Below are positions 11,350 to 22,536 of a DNA stretch of 64,000 nt, one piece after another. The position numbers were made by a program, and so were the translations under genes. Position 1 is the first letter of the stretch. The number at the start of each line of letters is the position of its first letter. The notes under the pieces were generated by a model, which did not search any database, was not told the DNA's origin, and saw nothing but the letters and a program-made list of their open reading frames with translations. The DNA comes from Zoroaster sp. YZ-2022 (taxonomy: Eukaryota > Echinodermata > Asteroidea > Forcipulatida > Zoroasteridae): the NCBI GenBank assembly GCA_029582265.1, contig CM055822.1, positions 40,693,067 through 40,757,066 of the forward strand, in the 5' to 3' direction.

Positions 11350-11561
11350 GGTCAATGGAATTGGTAATTTGGAATCAAACATATGCTTGTTTGCCCCTCC
11401 CCCTCCCCAGTTCTTGGATTCTAGTGCTGCAATAATACTCCAAAGAATTTTAGAAAACAAATGTGTCGGTTCATCACCAGTGGCAGTACATGCCATCACC
11501 AAGAACCTGGGGGGGGGGGGAGGGGTAGACATTTTATTCCAAAATTACCGATTCCAATGAC
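11350..11561. repeat. Fold-back element
   Basis: Left arm (GTCAATGGAATTGGTAATTT, then a C-rich run and AGTTCTTGG) is the inverted complement of the right arm (CCAAGAACCT, G-rich run, AAAATTACCGATTCCAATGAC). Arms of about 65 bp surround an 80-bp loop. No TSD was resolved. Confidence 0.7.
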
Positions 11562-13153
11562 AGCCCCTGCATGTCACCTATTCTGAACTGTCACTAAATC
11601 GTACATACAGAGCGTACATTTATTATGCAGATTGATTCTGTTTTCTTGTCAATAAATGATCATTGTTGGGCTCATTTACACTGAAGTCATTTCACTAGTT
11701 ATATATGTAAGACCATGTACACTCATTGTTAGATTGTTTACAATAGGTTAAACAGGTCAGTAAAGTGGTTTCAATTTATTGTGGGGGGGGGAGGGAGGAG
11801 TGGAACCACAAAAGTCAAGTCATGAAACCAAATGGACAGTTAAAATAAAAATGTATTTCATTGTTTTATTAGCAATTTACAAGCACCCATACAACTCTTG
11901 ATTGTTTCAATGTCTAAAAATGTATGTACAAAATGGCATCTGATCTTGTAATTCTATTGTATGGATGCAGCTACAGACATTTTGCCAAATACATGTACAA
12001 CCTTGAAAATGTAAAAAGCAATGTAGAATTTGTTTCAAATGTTATTAATGATTTTTAATTATTTGCAGTATAGGTGAAAACAAAGAACATTTATAAACAT
12101 GTCACAATAAGGAGATGCTTGATTACAGTGTTACTATCATTTTCAATTTATCATGATATTGTTGTCCATTATAAACTTGAGTTAAAAGTGAAGTATATTA
12201 TAAATAAAGATCACTCTCGGTATATAAACATGCAGTCCATCCATTCAATGTATTTTTGTACAAGACTTAATACCAAGACATAAATACCAATGTTGGCTTC
12301 ATTTAAATCTAGAATTTAAAGATTTTCATAAACAAAATGAAAAGGGCAAGCAACTATCAGATTTGATCAAGTGGATGTATTTGCATTTAATTTTGTTTGA
12401 ATTGTCAATTGGCTAATTAGAACTTGTGGCCTTACTTTTGGGTATTATTTACTTTTTGACAACTCTTCTGCCGAGGGCAGGGGAAAGAAGGAAAAACTTT
12501 ATCATAAAAACTTTCTAATGAAAGGCTAATTAGCTGACATCCATACAAGCTTGGACATGTTGAAGACTGCAGACATTAGCTATTTGACATACGCTGTATT
12601 GTTTCTTCTCCACCCAATTACTATATGCCTGTGCTTTGAGTAGACTCTGTGGTACCTGATACATGAACATGGATGAAATGTACAATTATTAGCCAACTTT
12701 CTATTATGTTCCATGTAGGGAAAAATTATTTACAACATGGAAATATCAGGAGTGTAAAGACTCTTCTCTCATAGGGTAACTTTTTCTTGGTAAAGTTGGA
12801 AAACAAAGAATGGGGAAAATGTTTATATGCTCCTCCATGCTTCAGTGTCGTCAGTAACCTAGCTCCCCACCCCCACCCACCAATCAATATAACCCCCACT
12901 TCCTGCCCTTTGAATATGCAGCCAAGTTTAATCCAAATCCTATACATGTAGTCCCCTTCTACCGTAAATCAACTTTGTGACTTTATGCCCATAATAACGC
13001 TGAATAAGTTTATCTGGCTACCTTCAACCCTGGCAAACTATTTTCATAGTGTTTTTACATGTTGATTTATCATCATCATGGTTTTTGAAAAGCATGTGTT
13101 GGGCTAGTGTCAATATCATTATGCATATTTATCTGAGAATACATGTTTGTATA

Positions 13154-13391
13154 CAGTAGGAGTAAGATTTGTGGTAGCACCATGTAACTATCTCTACAGT
13201 TTAATAGAAGTGTTGGTTCTTAGAAGAACTGGTGGTGAAATAACTTTTCCATCGGTATACTCTGATCATCTTCATCCCCCTGAAGACAATCAGAGTATAC
13301 TGATTGAAACAATAAAAGTAATGTCACTGCCAGTTCTCAGAACCAATGCTATTTACTACTCTTGAAAGATAATTAATCTTACTCCTACTGT
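13154..13391. repeat. Fold-back element, about 110-bp arms
   Basis: ACAGTAGGAGTAAGATT at the left pairs with AATCTTACTCCTACTGT at the right. Further blocks pair in order: GTTGGTTCTTAGAAGAACTGG with CCAGTTCTCAGAACCAATGC, and CGGTATACTCTGAT with ATCAGAGTATACTGA. The loop is very short, so the RNA would form a long hairpin. Confidence 0.8.
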
Positions 13392-14768
13392 TCTTCAACC
13401 ATGTAAAGCTTCAAAATCTCAATATTTTCAAAGTAGTACAAACTACAAAATACTAATATAGTAATTTTGGGTGTGTGTGTGTGGGGGGGGGGGGGTTGAG
13501 GGCTGTCAGTTGCATTTGTCTTGAAACATTTTCATGTTATACCTGCAGTTGTTGGCAGAGAGAATCTCTTAAAAGTAGGACATGTCGCCTGTACTTATTT
13601 GAAACTTTTGATTGGATGGCACCCGTAACAAACCTGAAGTTGATATAGTAGGTAATCTTCTTGAGAAAACTCTTATTCAGTGGAATGTCTGCTAGTAACT
13701 TAGATGTGGTAGGCTTCCGTTTGCTGACACCCATTCACATACGTAGGTGACATGATGAACTGAGCATTCGTCTCTGTCTCCATCTCACTCCATCTCACTC
13801 CATTTCATCTATGGACCAAACATGAACGAACATTATGTATACAATCTTACAAAAGAAAGATTACCTATAGTACTCCAGCACAAAAACATAACACAATAGC
13901 CAGCCATGAATAACACATGTAAAGCTACTTTGGCTAATTATTAGTGCTACAGTACACTTACCATTCACACACACACTGCAAATGACAAACTCTCAGCAGG
14001 ATAATTACTTTTTTCTTCCTTTATATTGCACAAGAGTTACTGAATACACAAAAGTGTATTTCCTTAATATTGCTTAGAAACTGATTATAAGGCTACATGA
14101 AATCAGCATGTGCAAGTTCGGACTAGAGAAAAACAAAATTTTGATATAAACATTATATTTATGTTTTTTTAAAGTGAGACAAGTGTACATGTAGGGGTGT
14201 TTACAGTAATATCTGTACAATTTAAATAACTTTTTGTGAAATGTGATGTGTTGACAGCCAAATAGTATTTCACTTACTCATACAGGCTCATGTGATGTTG
14301 TGTCCATATGTTGCTGTGACTCCACTTGTTGATCTTGTGCAACTGACTTTGATGTTGATTGATGGAGCTCATGTATACCTGGGAGTTCACCAAGAGATGC
14401 TAGGGCACTGTAGGAATTTTAAAAAAACATGTTCACATGAATGTTTGGATATGATGTTAAAGGGAAGGTACATCACTGGTTATTACTTGATTGCACAATT
14501 ACTGAATTATTTATTACCTACAGCTAACTGGATGTGACGAAGTTAAACAATTATTCTACTTATTGTGTTCTTATTTTAAAGAAAACTGAAAAACAAAATA
14601 TACACATTTCCTAATGTTTTCCTAAAGAATTATGAAGGGTTTTCACACTTTTCTCATGATTTAGACTCCCCATTGAGCTCAAACTTTAACATATTCATTA
14701 TTAAACGATCTTCATTCAAAGTAAGTAAATATTACCGATAACAGCTGTTATGCTGTTGTACTTTCCCT

Positions 14769-14987
14769 TTAAGAGGACAACGGTCACGATCAACAGGGCA
14801 TGGAATCGGAGTGCTAGTTTTAGATTACCTCGGTGACTGAAAATAATACCCCACATGATAAGGTCATATTGTCAATGCTGCTGAATAAATGAGCCAGTAA
14901 GTTTCAGTCACTGTGTTCATCTTAAACTTGGACACCGATTCCATGCCCTGTTGAAAGTCTGCTCTGGTCGTGATGTTGTCCCTTTAA
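14769..14987. mobile_element. TTAA-flanked fold-back MITE
   Basis: TTAA-GAGGACAAC at 14769 and GTTGTCCCT-TTAA ending 14987 are inverted. Internally CAACAGGGCATGGAATCGG pairs with CCGATTCCATGCCCTGTTG, and GGTGACTGAAA with TTTCAGTCACT. About 220 bp, non-coding. Confidence 0.7.
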
Positions 14988-15354
14988 TATGGACAATTTA
15001 ACATTAAACATGCACAAGGAGGGCGGGGGACCTGAACCTGAACTTAATTTTTTCTAAATGAGAAATTGTTTCTGTAAATCTGATTTTGTTTTATAGAAAA
15101 ACAAATATTTACATAAACTAAGTTTTCTATAAAAACAAAACAAAAATAATAAATGGGACAAAAACAAATATGAATTTACTCTACCTTGGCAATGCTTTGT
15201 AGATGTGAATAGTGGAAATGGAATCAAGCTGAACTCTACATGGTGTTGATGCAAGTAAAAATACTGGCAGTGATGTTTTCTCATACCTATAAAACAAAAC
15301 ATAACAGCTAATGAAATAATGGTGGATATGATGGACATGGTGCATATTAAAAAT

Positions 15355-15507
15355 TCGTACTCGTACTCGTACTCGTACTCGTACTCGTACTCGTACTCGT
15401 ACTCGTACTCGTACTCGTACTCGTACTCGTACTCGTACTCGTACTCGTACTCGTACTCGTACTCGTACTCGTACTCGTACTCGTACTCGTACTCGTACTC
15501 GTACTCG
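15355..15507 (+). repeat. Hexanucleotide microsatellite (TCGTAC)n
   Basis: About 25 perfect units of TCGTAC. It is open in reading frames on both strands (Tyr-Ser one way, Tyr-Glu the other), but there is no sign that it is coding. Confidence 0.98.
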
Positions 15508-17011
15508 AAATAATGGTACCTGATGCTATTTCCTCCAGACCATGGTTGAATTTTCACCATCTTCCCCATAAAATACATTGATGCTGGAAATTACAACTAC
15601 CTCACTGGAAATTGTTCTGCTTTCTAAACTATATCTCATAATTATCATGTCTGTATTGTAAACATCATCACAATATCATTGAGCCTTGGCTATAGGAACT
15701 ATCAAAAATAATGTAATGGCTAACAGAAATTCATCATAAGAGTTCAGCATACAGCCACACAAAAAGCCCTACAAGTATTATATTATCAAACAATATTTCT
15801 CTTTTATTACTCTTACCTGTCCAACAATCCTACAAATGCGACATTATTCATGATATCATCATGGTCACCATCACGTTCAACAATCAAATCCCTGAGTGTT
15901 TGCCATCATTTGAGGTTGGCTGGCCCGTCAATGGTCGCCAGGCATACGTCGTTTTATTGCCGTAGACGGTGAGCCTTTCTTTGCCCAGCCCGCTCGGTCT
16001 AAATTCTGGCGTTGATTTTGACGGATGGCCTTCCAAACTGAACAGTTTTTGTCACTTTATTTTATTGGCGTTGATATGATGAAGGGGCTGTGACGATGTT
16101 CCGAATGAATGCGTCATTGTTGTTTCCAAAACTAAACTCGCTGGCAGTATCATAATTCAAAATACCCGACACGAAAAGCAACACAGTGGTCGAGACCCTG
16201 CTTTACGCTCCACGCGAAAAGTGTTGATATAATTATTTATGGCCTAACCAGCAGGCTCACGCCTCGGGCGCTTGGCCGCGCTGGCGCCCATGGCTGTACT
16301 GGTACAGTCTTGGTTCGGTTCCCGGTGTATCGGGAAAGTGCCACGACTTTCGTCTTTTTGTCGATTTTGACAATTTTCACCCATTGTTTCAAAATCATTT
16401 CACTTTTGTCAAGTATCAATGAATTATAAAAAATAATTATTCTTGAATTTGGTTCAGTAATAAACATTTTAAACGTCTGAAAGTGCGACTATTAATTTTG
16501 TCCTCGTGAGTTTTCTGGACAAATTTTGGTCGAAGAAAGTCACATGACATTGGTTTTTGTACAATAACAGAAAAACGACACATCTTTCAGGAGTACTTGT
16601 GTAGACAATTATATTCTACTTTTGAAAGATCTTTCCAACCATGTATGTAAAACAATGAAATATTGAGGGGCGTTTTTTATCGCCCAATTTCGCGCGACAA
16701 AGGCGGTGTGTACCTTTAACTGGTTTATATTCGCTGAATAGGCTTATGACCTGGTTTTATTTCAGTTGTTCAAGGGCGTCTTGCCCTTGAACAACTGTCA
16801 ACTTGAATGAACTGTCTTGTTTCAACATGGCCGACACAAGTAGTGTGTGGCTTACTCCCAAATTTTGTACCATGCCCAAAATGCAGAAAAATAAAACCAC
16901 GCACCTGCCAGGACCACCTAGAGTAGTGTTTGCTTCTAGTGTAGGGTTTGTTCTCGGGTTTCACCTTGCGATGTTTGCAAAGGATGGACCTCCAACCAGT
17001 GAGAGGGGCTT

Positions 17012-17377
17012 GTGATGTGGCTGCATAGCCGCTGCCAAATGAGAGCCGTGAATTCGGTGACCGAAGTTTCGGTTCCCGGGTCCGAGTGGGGCCAGCTCAG
17101 TTTGGCCACTGGTGGAGCCCGGAGAAAGAAACAGAAGACTGGATGGTCCAATAAATCAATGCACTTGGCTGACACTGGGAGGTCTCAGCCGGTAATGCAG
17201 CCCCGACCGTTAATACAGCCCTCAATAGGGATGATTTCCGACAGGTATTTGACACACATTCCGATGCATCTTCCAGATGTCAGTGCCAATGGGATTCATT
17301 CAAATTGGAGCCCAGGTGGCCCCGCAAGCAGAATTGCCGCTACTCTAGTACGAGCTCCTCCAATCGATTCTCATTGA
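17012..17377 (+). pseudogene. Unassigned ORF in the DIRS remnant (possible gag-like part)
   Basis: 121 codons containing GARRKKQKTGWSNK, a basic cluster, followed by a Pro/His-rich section. No domain recognised. Position upstream of the recombinase, same strand and separated from the next ORF by only 70 bp, is the reason to associate it with the element. Confidence 0.3.
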
Positions 17378-17446
17378 CCGATCATCAGGCTAGTTTGCCT
17401 CATCGGCGCAGGGGGAAAAAGCAGTATTACATATAACTCACTGCTA

Positions 17447-17716
17447 TTGCAGAATATTCAGCAATTGAATGCAACTACAGCATCACTTGTTATCCTGAAT
17501 TCCGCCCCTGTGGGTCCCCCCAATCAACGACGCATCACACCCAGGATCACATGTCCAGTGCCGTTTGACGAGTTCCCCTTGGGTGACCGTAACCTTGCCC
17601 CCACAGGAGGGAAAATAATTTTGCGGATAGGCGGCGCCAACTTACAACCACCAGGAATGGGTGAACAGTTTGTTGAGCAGAACCTTATGCCAGATGGCAC
17701 ATTTTTGGAGGAGTAA
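17447..17716 (+). pseudogene. Unassigned ORF in the DIRS remnant
   Basis: 89 codons; sequence such as VPFDEFPLGDRNLAPTGGK is not recognised. It ends with a stop 300 bp before any further readable frame. Probably the remains of a gag-like region. Confidence 0.3.
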
Positions 17717-18638
17717 AAAATCTCAGACTCCAGTGCAGAGGGTTTGTTTAGGTTGGAAGCACTGTCGTAAGGCAGAAAAGCACGTCTGAGGGGGGATGCT
17801 TGTAAATTCTAGAGTGTAACCTTACCAATGGACACGTAATCACCCACCGGTGAGAACAAAAATGGGCCCAAGTCCCTGCAAAGAACTTTAGGCGACCCAC
17901 ATCAAGCCCGAGACTGGGGCTGGCGCAGATAGGGTTGAACCCCCCTCTAGCTTAGGGGGCAAAGGAGGATCTTATCTGGCGACCAGAATAATTTGGCTTG
18001 GAGTCGTATGGTTGTTCCTGGATGGTAGAAAGTTGGGCTGCAGGCATATCCGGTAGAGACTTGTTGGTCTGGGAACTAAAATGCTTCTAAGTCTTACTTC
18101 CAATAGCCGCATTTCCACACCTAGCAGGGCAATATGCTTTGGGAGTCTTCCTGAGATTGATCTTCTCGGTGGCCTCAATACACTTGGCTTCATCTTCCAT
18201 TACTTCTTGAAACTTAATATTGAAGATGTCAGAGCTTACTTGTAGGAGTGAGGAGTGTACGAGCCCATCAGATGAAAGGAAGACACTGTCTAAAATATTT
18301 CCCCTGCGAACCATAGTTGAAAACATGAAAATCCTTGTTTCGTGCCCAACTGCAGACAATCTTCCATACAACGAAAAGCCATTTCTGTAAAGTCAGTTGA
18401 AACTTCAGAGTCACCTTTACAAGCGCCCACTAGCTATTCAGACAGCAGCTGTGAGAAACAGCTTACTCTGAGGTCAAAACGATAGAATCTTCCAGTTTGC
18501 CCCAGATGCAATCCAGTAAAGGGGATTTCCCCAATGCGTGATTCCCTCCATCAGCCACCATTTTATCCTTGCCTGATTCTGGTATAGTTGGTACCGTCAG
18601 ATACTGATGGTGATCCCCTTCTGGCGCTCTAAAGGACC

Positions 18639-19127
18639 ATGCTTACGGCTGTCCAAAGCATGCCATTTGGATGCATCCAATGCGCCAATACGATCGGTAC
18701 AAAACCATATCGAACAAGAAGGCAGGAAAGATCTCTGCAGGGTATCAATAATTTGCAGCTATCCATGAGGGGTTTCCTAGTAACAAGGCTGTTGCACAAC
18801 TTGTTTAATAAAGGAATATTTGCCGAAGGACCAGTGCAATGCAAATTAGTGGCCGCATGGGATTTGGGTGAAGTTTTACAGATGCTGGCACAGCCTCATT
18901 TTGAGTCGATTTCTAGTGCCTCCCTCATCAATCTCACCATAAAGACAGCCTTCCTCCTGGCAACCACCACATCTAGAAGAAGTGAGCTGCATGCTCTGAC
19001 TATAGGAGAGGGTCGTATAATTTGGGAACCCCATGGAGTCAGACTTATTCTTCACCAATTATTTTCTGGCTTCAGGGTGAGTCCGCCTCTTCCTCACTTA
19101 GACATCTATCTTCATTCCAGAAATTAA
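18639..19127 (+). pseudogene. DIRS-type tyrosine recombinase, N-terminal half
   Basis: 162 codons. AAWDLGEVLQML followed by NLTIKTAFLLATTTSRRSELHAL is the characteristic DIRS/Ngaro-type recombinase block; the Arg in the RRSELHAL stretch is the expected first catalytic Arg of the R..H-R..Y set. The C-terminal part with the HxxR and Tyr is missing, since the frame drifts after about residue 125 and stops at 19127. It would catalyse integration of a circular DNA intermediate without a target duplication; this copy cannot. Confidence 0.7.
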
Positions 19128-19329
19128 ATCTGGGTCATCAGTCCTGATGCAAAATGCAAAACAAAATCGGCTCAATGTCGCCTAACACACTGCGTAATTG
19201 TAACAGCTGGCATGTAACTTACATACATACTGGCAGTCCATTTCTGGTGATCATCAAATGATATCAACTGTACAAGGTATATAAAAGTTGATACTTTCAG
19301 ATTGACAATCAGAAAATTATTCATAAGTC
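19128..19329. other. No gene seen
   Basis: Short spacer after the DIRS remnant. An in-frame TAA at 19324-19326 immediately precedes the next exon-like frame. Confidence 0.4.
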
Positions 19330-19494
19330 ATGGCCAATGTAGATGAGTATTCTGAAGTATGTATTAATCACATTTACTACAGCTTCAAAACAAATGCAGG
19401 ATATTATCAGCAATTGGTGCGTGATTCCTTTGGTTCTCAATTCTACAGTAAGGCTATGGATTGCCTCAAGGTTCTCAGACAAGAGTTAATCAAG
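19330..19494 (+). CDS. Ku80 (XRCC5) C-terminal-domain-like exon
   Basis: Open frame ending at a GT donor (ATCAAG/GTAAAA). The part LVRDSFGSQFYSKAMDCLKVLRQELIK resembles the helical C-terminal domain of Ku80 (pattern: F..KA.DC...R.E.IK). An in-frame stop lies just upstream at 19324, so either translation starts at the Met at 19330 or the true exon starts at an internal acceptor such as TTTACTACAG near 19380. The exon joins in phase 0 to 19674. Retention of the pattern and of splice sites argues for a real or recently lost gene. Confidence 0.55.
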
Positions 19495-19673
19495 GTAAAA
19501 CATGTTTCACTTTGTACCACTCATTTTTAATTATTATACTACATGGAATTGTATTGGTTTTGAAATGAAAGCAGAATTAGTTCACTGGGACCAATTTGTC
19601 AATCCCATGCTTTGACTATAGGATCATGATGTAATTAGTCTGATTCATAGTTGTTTATTTCATGAACTTTCAG

Positions 19674-19733
19674 CTCCATGAACCTGTTCTTTTTAATGGA
19701 TATATGAGAAAACTCAAAGATGAGTTAAAATAA
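19674..19733 (+). CDS. Ku80-like terminal exon (LHEPVLFNGYMRKLKDELK, stop)
   Basis: An acceptor (AACTTTCAG, ending 19673) is followed in phase 0 by 19 codons and a TAA. E-P-x-x-F-N-x-x-M/F-x-x-L-K-x-x-L is what follows the previous exon's segment in Ku80. Ku80 proteins normally continue for another 80 or more residues to the DNA-PKcs-binding tail, so this protein would lack that tail. The product is a shortened Ku80, a splice variant, or a duplicated fragment. Confidence 0.55.
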   Translation, partial: LHEPVLFNGYMRKLKDELK

Positions 19734-20081
19734 AACGGCAAAATGGACTTTTTTGACTTAATTCGATCAGGTAAGAGTTATACAATTAAGTTTGAACTTA
19801 ATCATGTAAGAATATAATTGGTTGTTGTTCCAGTATAACTACACAAATCTTTAATGTGAAAATGCCATGAAAATTCACTTTGCCGTGAAATTGACCTTAC
19901 ATTTATTTGGTTTATCTGCATTTAAACCACTGTGAAAATGCCCTATAATAAACTTGCCATTTCTTGCAAGGAAAGTTTACAGAAAGCACAATTACACAGC
20001 AAAGTGACTTTTCATGGTGTTTCCCCAATAACGAAATTCAAAGTGAAATTTACATTTAGGCAGAAATAGGCAAAGTCTTTT
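19734..20081. other. No gene seen
   Basis: AT-rich, possibly the 3' UTR of the Ku80-like exon (an AATAAAC word follows the stop by a few bases on). No other feature. Confidence 0.4.
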
Positions 20082-21172
20082 TAGAAGGACTGAGCATAGA
20101 AACAGCTGACTGGGCCTGTATGCTCTAATGGGAGTGTCAAATAGAAGGGCTGAGAATAGAAACAGCTGACTGGGCCTGTATGCTCTAATGGGAGGGTCAA
20201 ATAGAAGGATTGAGCATAGAAACAGCTCACTTGGCCTGTATGCTGTAATGGGAGGGTCAAATAGAAGGACTGAGCATAGAAACAGCTGACTGGGCCTGTA
20301 TGCTCTAATGGGAGGGTCAAATAGGACTGAGCATAGTAACATCTGACTGGGTCTGTATGCTGTAATTGGTGGTTCAAATAGTAGGACTGAGCATATAAAA
20401 AGCTCACTTGTTGGCCTGTATGCTCTAATGGGAGGGTCAAATAGAAGGACTGAGCATAGAAACAGCTCACTTGGCCTGTATGCTCTAATTGAGGGTCAAA
20501 TAGAAGGACTGGAGCATAGAAACAGCTCACTTGGCCTGTATGCTCTAATGGAGGGTCAACAGAAAACTGGGCATAGAAACAGCTCACTGGGCCTGTATGC
20601 TCTAATGGGAGGGTCAAATAGACTGAGCATAGAAACAGCTCACTTGGCCTGTATGCTCTAATGGGAGGTCAAATAGAAGGACTGAGCATAGAAAACAGCT
20701 GACTGTGCCTGTATGCTCTAATGGGAAGGTCAAATAGAAGGGACTGGGCATAGAAACAGCTCACTGGGCCAATAGAAGGACTGAGCATAGAAACAGCTGA
20801 CTGGCCTGTATGCTCTAATGGGAGGGTCAAATAGAAGGACTGAGCATAGAAACAATGGGAGGGTCAATAGAAGGACTGAGCATGGAAACAGCTCACTTGG
20901 CCTGTATGCTCTAATGGGAGGGTCAAATAGAAGGACTGAGCATGGAACAGCTCACTGTGCCTGTATGCTCTAATGGGAGGGTCAAATAGAAGGACTGAGC
21001 ATAGAAACAGCTCACTGGGCCTCTATGCTCTAATGGGAGGGTCAAACAGAAGGACTGAGCATAGAAAAAGCTGACTGAGCCTGTATGCTCTAATGGGAGG
21101 GTCAAATAGAGAAGGACTGGAGCATAGAAAGGGCTCACTGGGCCTGTATGCTCTGTCAGGAGGGTCAAATAC
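20082..21172 (+). repeat. 60-bp minisatellite array
   Basis: About 18-19 units of roughly 60 bp, each containing GAAGGACTGAGCATAGAAAC, GCCTGTATGCTCTAATGGGA and GGTCAAATA. Several units have internal deletions, for example near 20770 and 20850. The minus-strand ORFs across it are repeat artefacts. Confidence 0.97.
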
Positions 21173-21553
21173 TGTAAAACTGGTAATTTTCGTGCAGTAA
21201 TTTTTCGCGCTCAGCCACCCTACCGACACATTCATGAGTTGTTGCTTTCTTGGCAAATATTTGACTTGTAGTACAATGCACACGATGTGGTTGACACACA
21301 TTTACCACTTCAAAAGGTGACCCAGTATAGTGCCGAAGTCGTGCACCGGCGCTATGCACAATGCTTATATACATGTATGTACATGTAGGTACGCTTCATT
21401 ACGGGGCCTGGGGTAGAGGTAAACAAAGATAATATTAGTAACCTACCAATCCACCGGGCGGGTAATAAATTCGCGTGTTTTTATATTCGCGCTGTCTAAT
21501 CGTTACGTGAAAAGCGCGAAAATAAATTTTGCGCGAAAATTAACAGTTTTACA
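21173..21553. mobile_element. MITE inserted in the minisatellite
   Basis: The 5' end TGTAAAACTGGTAATTTTCG and the 3' end CGAAAATTAACAGTTTTACA are inverted repeats, and the interior is rich in CGCG (TTTTTCGCG, GCGCGAAAA). The flanks ATA(C) and ATA(G) are minisatellite sequence, so this is a clean insertion in the array. Target duplication is ATA or TA. Confidence 0.8.
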
Positions 21554-21609
21554 ATAGGACTGAGCATGGAAACAGACTTGGCCTGTATGCTCTAATGGGA
21601 GGGTCAAAT
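21554..21609 (+). repeat. Last minisatellite unit, separated by the MITE
   Basis: One further unit of the 60-bp repeat, resuming exactly where the array broke off. Confidence 0.9.
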
Positions 21610-22307
21610 AAAAACTATTTTGCAATCTTCCTGTGCTTTCCTTACCTTTTTTAATAATTGTGTCTTCCTCCATGGTATAACCAAACAATAAGAAAATATT
21701 ATGGTACACATAACATGGACAATGTACATAACATGGACAGCCATTAACAGGAAAGTGATAATGGAATTGAATAATTTACTCAAATAGGTTTCATTTATAT
21801 CCCTTACCCCTTTTGGATTGTGAAGAGCCAAAACTAAGACATCTTTTGGGTATTTTGGAAATTAGAAGGTGAAATACATGTATATCAAATAAAGAAACAT
21901 GGACAGACAATTTGTGACAGATGTCTGTCCACGTTACATGCATGTACATGTACATTATATTTTGAAAATGATTCCTTGTTATGTGTTTAATACCCAGTGT
22001 TATGATAACAATAGGAGAGATGACATTACAGAGACAGACATGTGGGTGAATAAATCTATTTATGCATGTAATATCGTAAAGAAGATCCCCTTGTAATTAC
22101 TTAATTACTTAGTTATCTTCAAGGCACTTGGAATGTACACAGAAACAAATTATGGCAAAGTACAGTGTACTCTAGGCCTAGGTTGATGATATTAAAAAAA
22201 AAATTATAGTCAATTATTGGCCATGATATTATCGTCTATGACATTATCGTCTCAATACATGGATTTTTTAAACACATGAACAAATGTATGTAGCGTACAT
22301 TTACATT
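21610..22307. other. No gene seen; left flank of the Polinton
   Basis: AT-rich sequence with several TACATGTA-type words. No supported coding region. Confidence 0.5.
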
Positions 22308-22505
22308 AGTAGTATGGTAGATGGGGGTCCTGGGGCACCTGCTTACAAAATCATTTTTTCCCAAATTCGTTGGGTAGCAGTAGGGGATTTTAACAAAGTC
22401 ATAAAACGAGTTAAACAAATTTGCTGGGTAGTAGTAGGGACTTTGACAAGGGCTTTAAAGAGAAAACTAAACACTTCACGTTTTTTAAATTTATTTTTTC
22501 GTTTT
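22308..22505 (+). repeat. Polinton left terminal inverted repeat
   Basis: Starts AGTAGTATGGTAGATGGGGG and includes GAGTTAAACAAATTTGCTGG, exactly mirrored in the right end. It also contains two diverged copies of a GCTGGGTAGTAGTAGG-type block. Confidence 0.95.
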
Positions 22506-22536
22506 GTATTTTCTAAATATATATTGATTAGAGGGA

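Larger units (their letters stand above)
10038..16715. mobile_element. Candidate 6.7-kb TTAA element with AGGTACACACCGCC termini
   Basis: A perfect 14-bp inverted terminal sequence AGGTACACACCGCC sits at both ends, each directly abutting TTAA (10034-10037 and 16716-16719). Similarity between the ends continues in patches for over 100 bp (for example TTGGAAGG..CTTCAAAA against TTGGAAAG..CTTTCAAAA). No transposase is recognisable inside, and the interior carries several smaller insertions. The two ends may instead be unrelated copies of a common MITE. Confidence 0.4.
17012..19127 (+). mobile_element. DIRS-like tyrosine-recombinase retrotransposon remnant
   Basis: Identified from the recombinase at its 3' side. 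The upstream ORFs (17012-17377 and 17447-17716) are rich in Pro/Gly and unassigned; they may be the gag-like part. No RT motif could be read in 17.7-18.6 kb, so the centre is deleted or badly decayed. Inverted termini and the internal complementary region expected of DIRS were not resolved. It lies in the interval between Ku80-like exons, on the same strand. Confidence 0.6.

Noticed and set aside
15319..15578. Long Tyr-Ser or Tyr-Glu repeat proteins on the two strands
   Set aside because: They are translations of the TCGTAC microsatellite; no start context, splice signal or flanking conserved sequence.
18087..18371. Minus-strand 94-codon ORF as a real gene in the DIRS area
   Set aside because: Opposite to the recombinase and unrecognised; no splice or start support.
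19992..21301. Several 80-180-residue minus-strand ORFs with LFDPPIRAYRPSQ or LPLEHTGPVSCFYAQ repeats
   Set aside because: All are read-through of the 60-bp minisatellite in different frames, without independent coding evidence.
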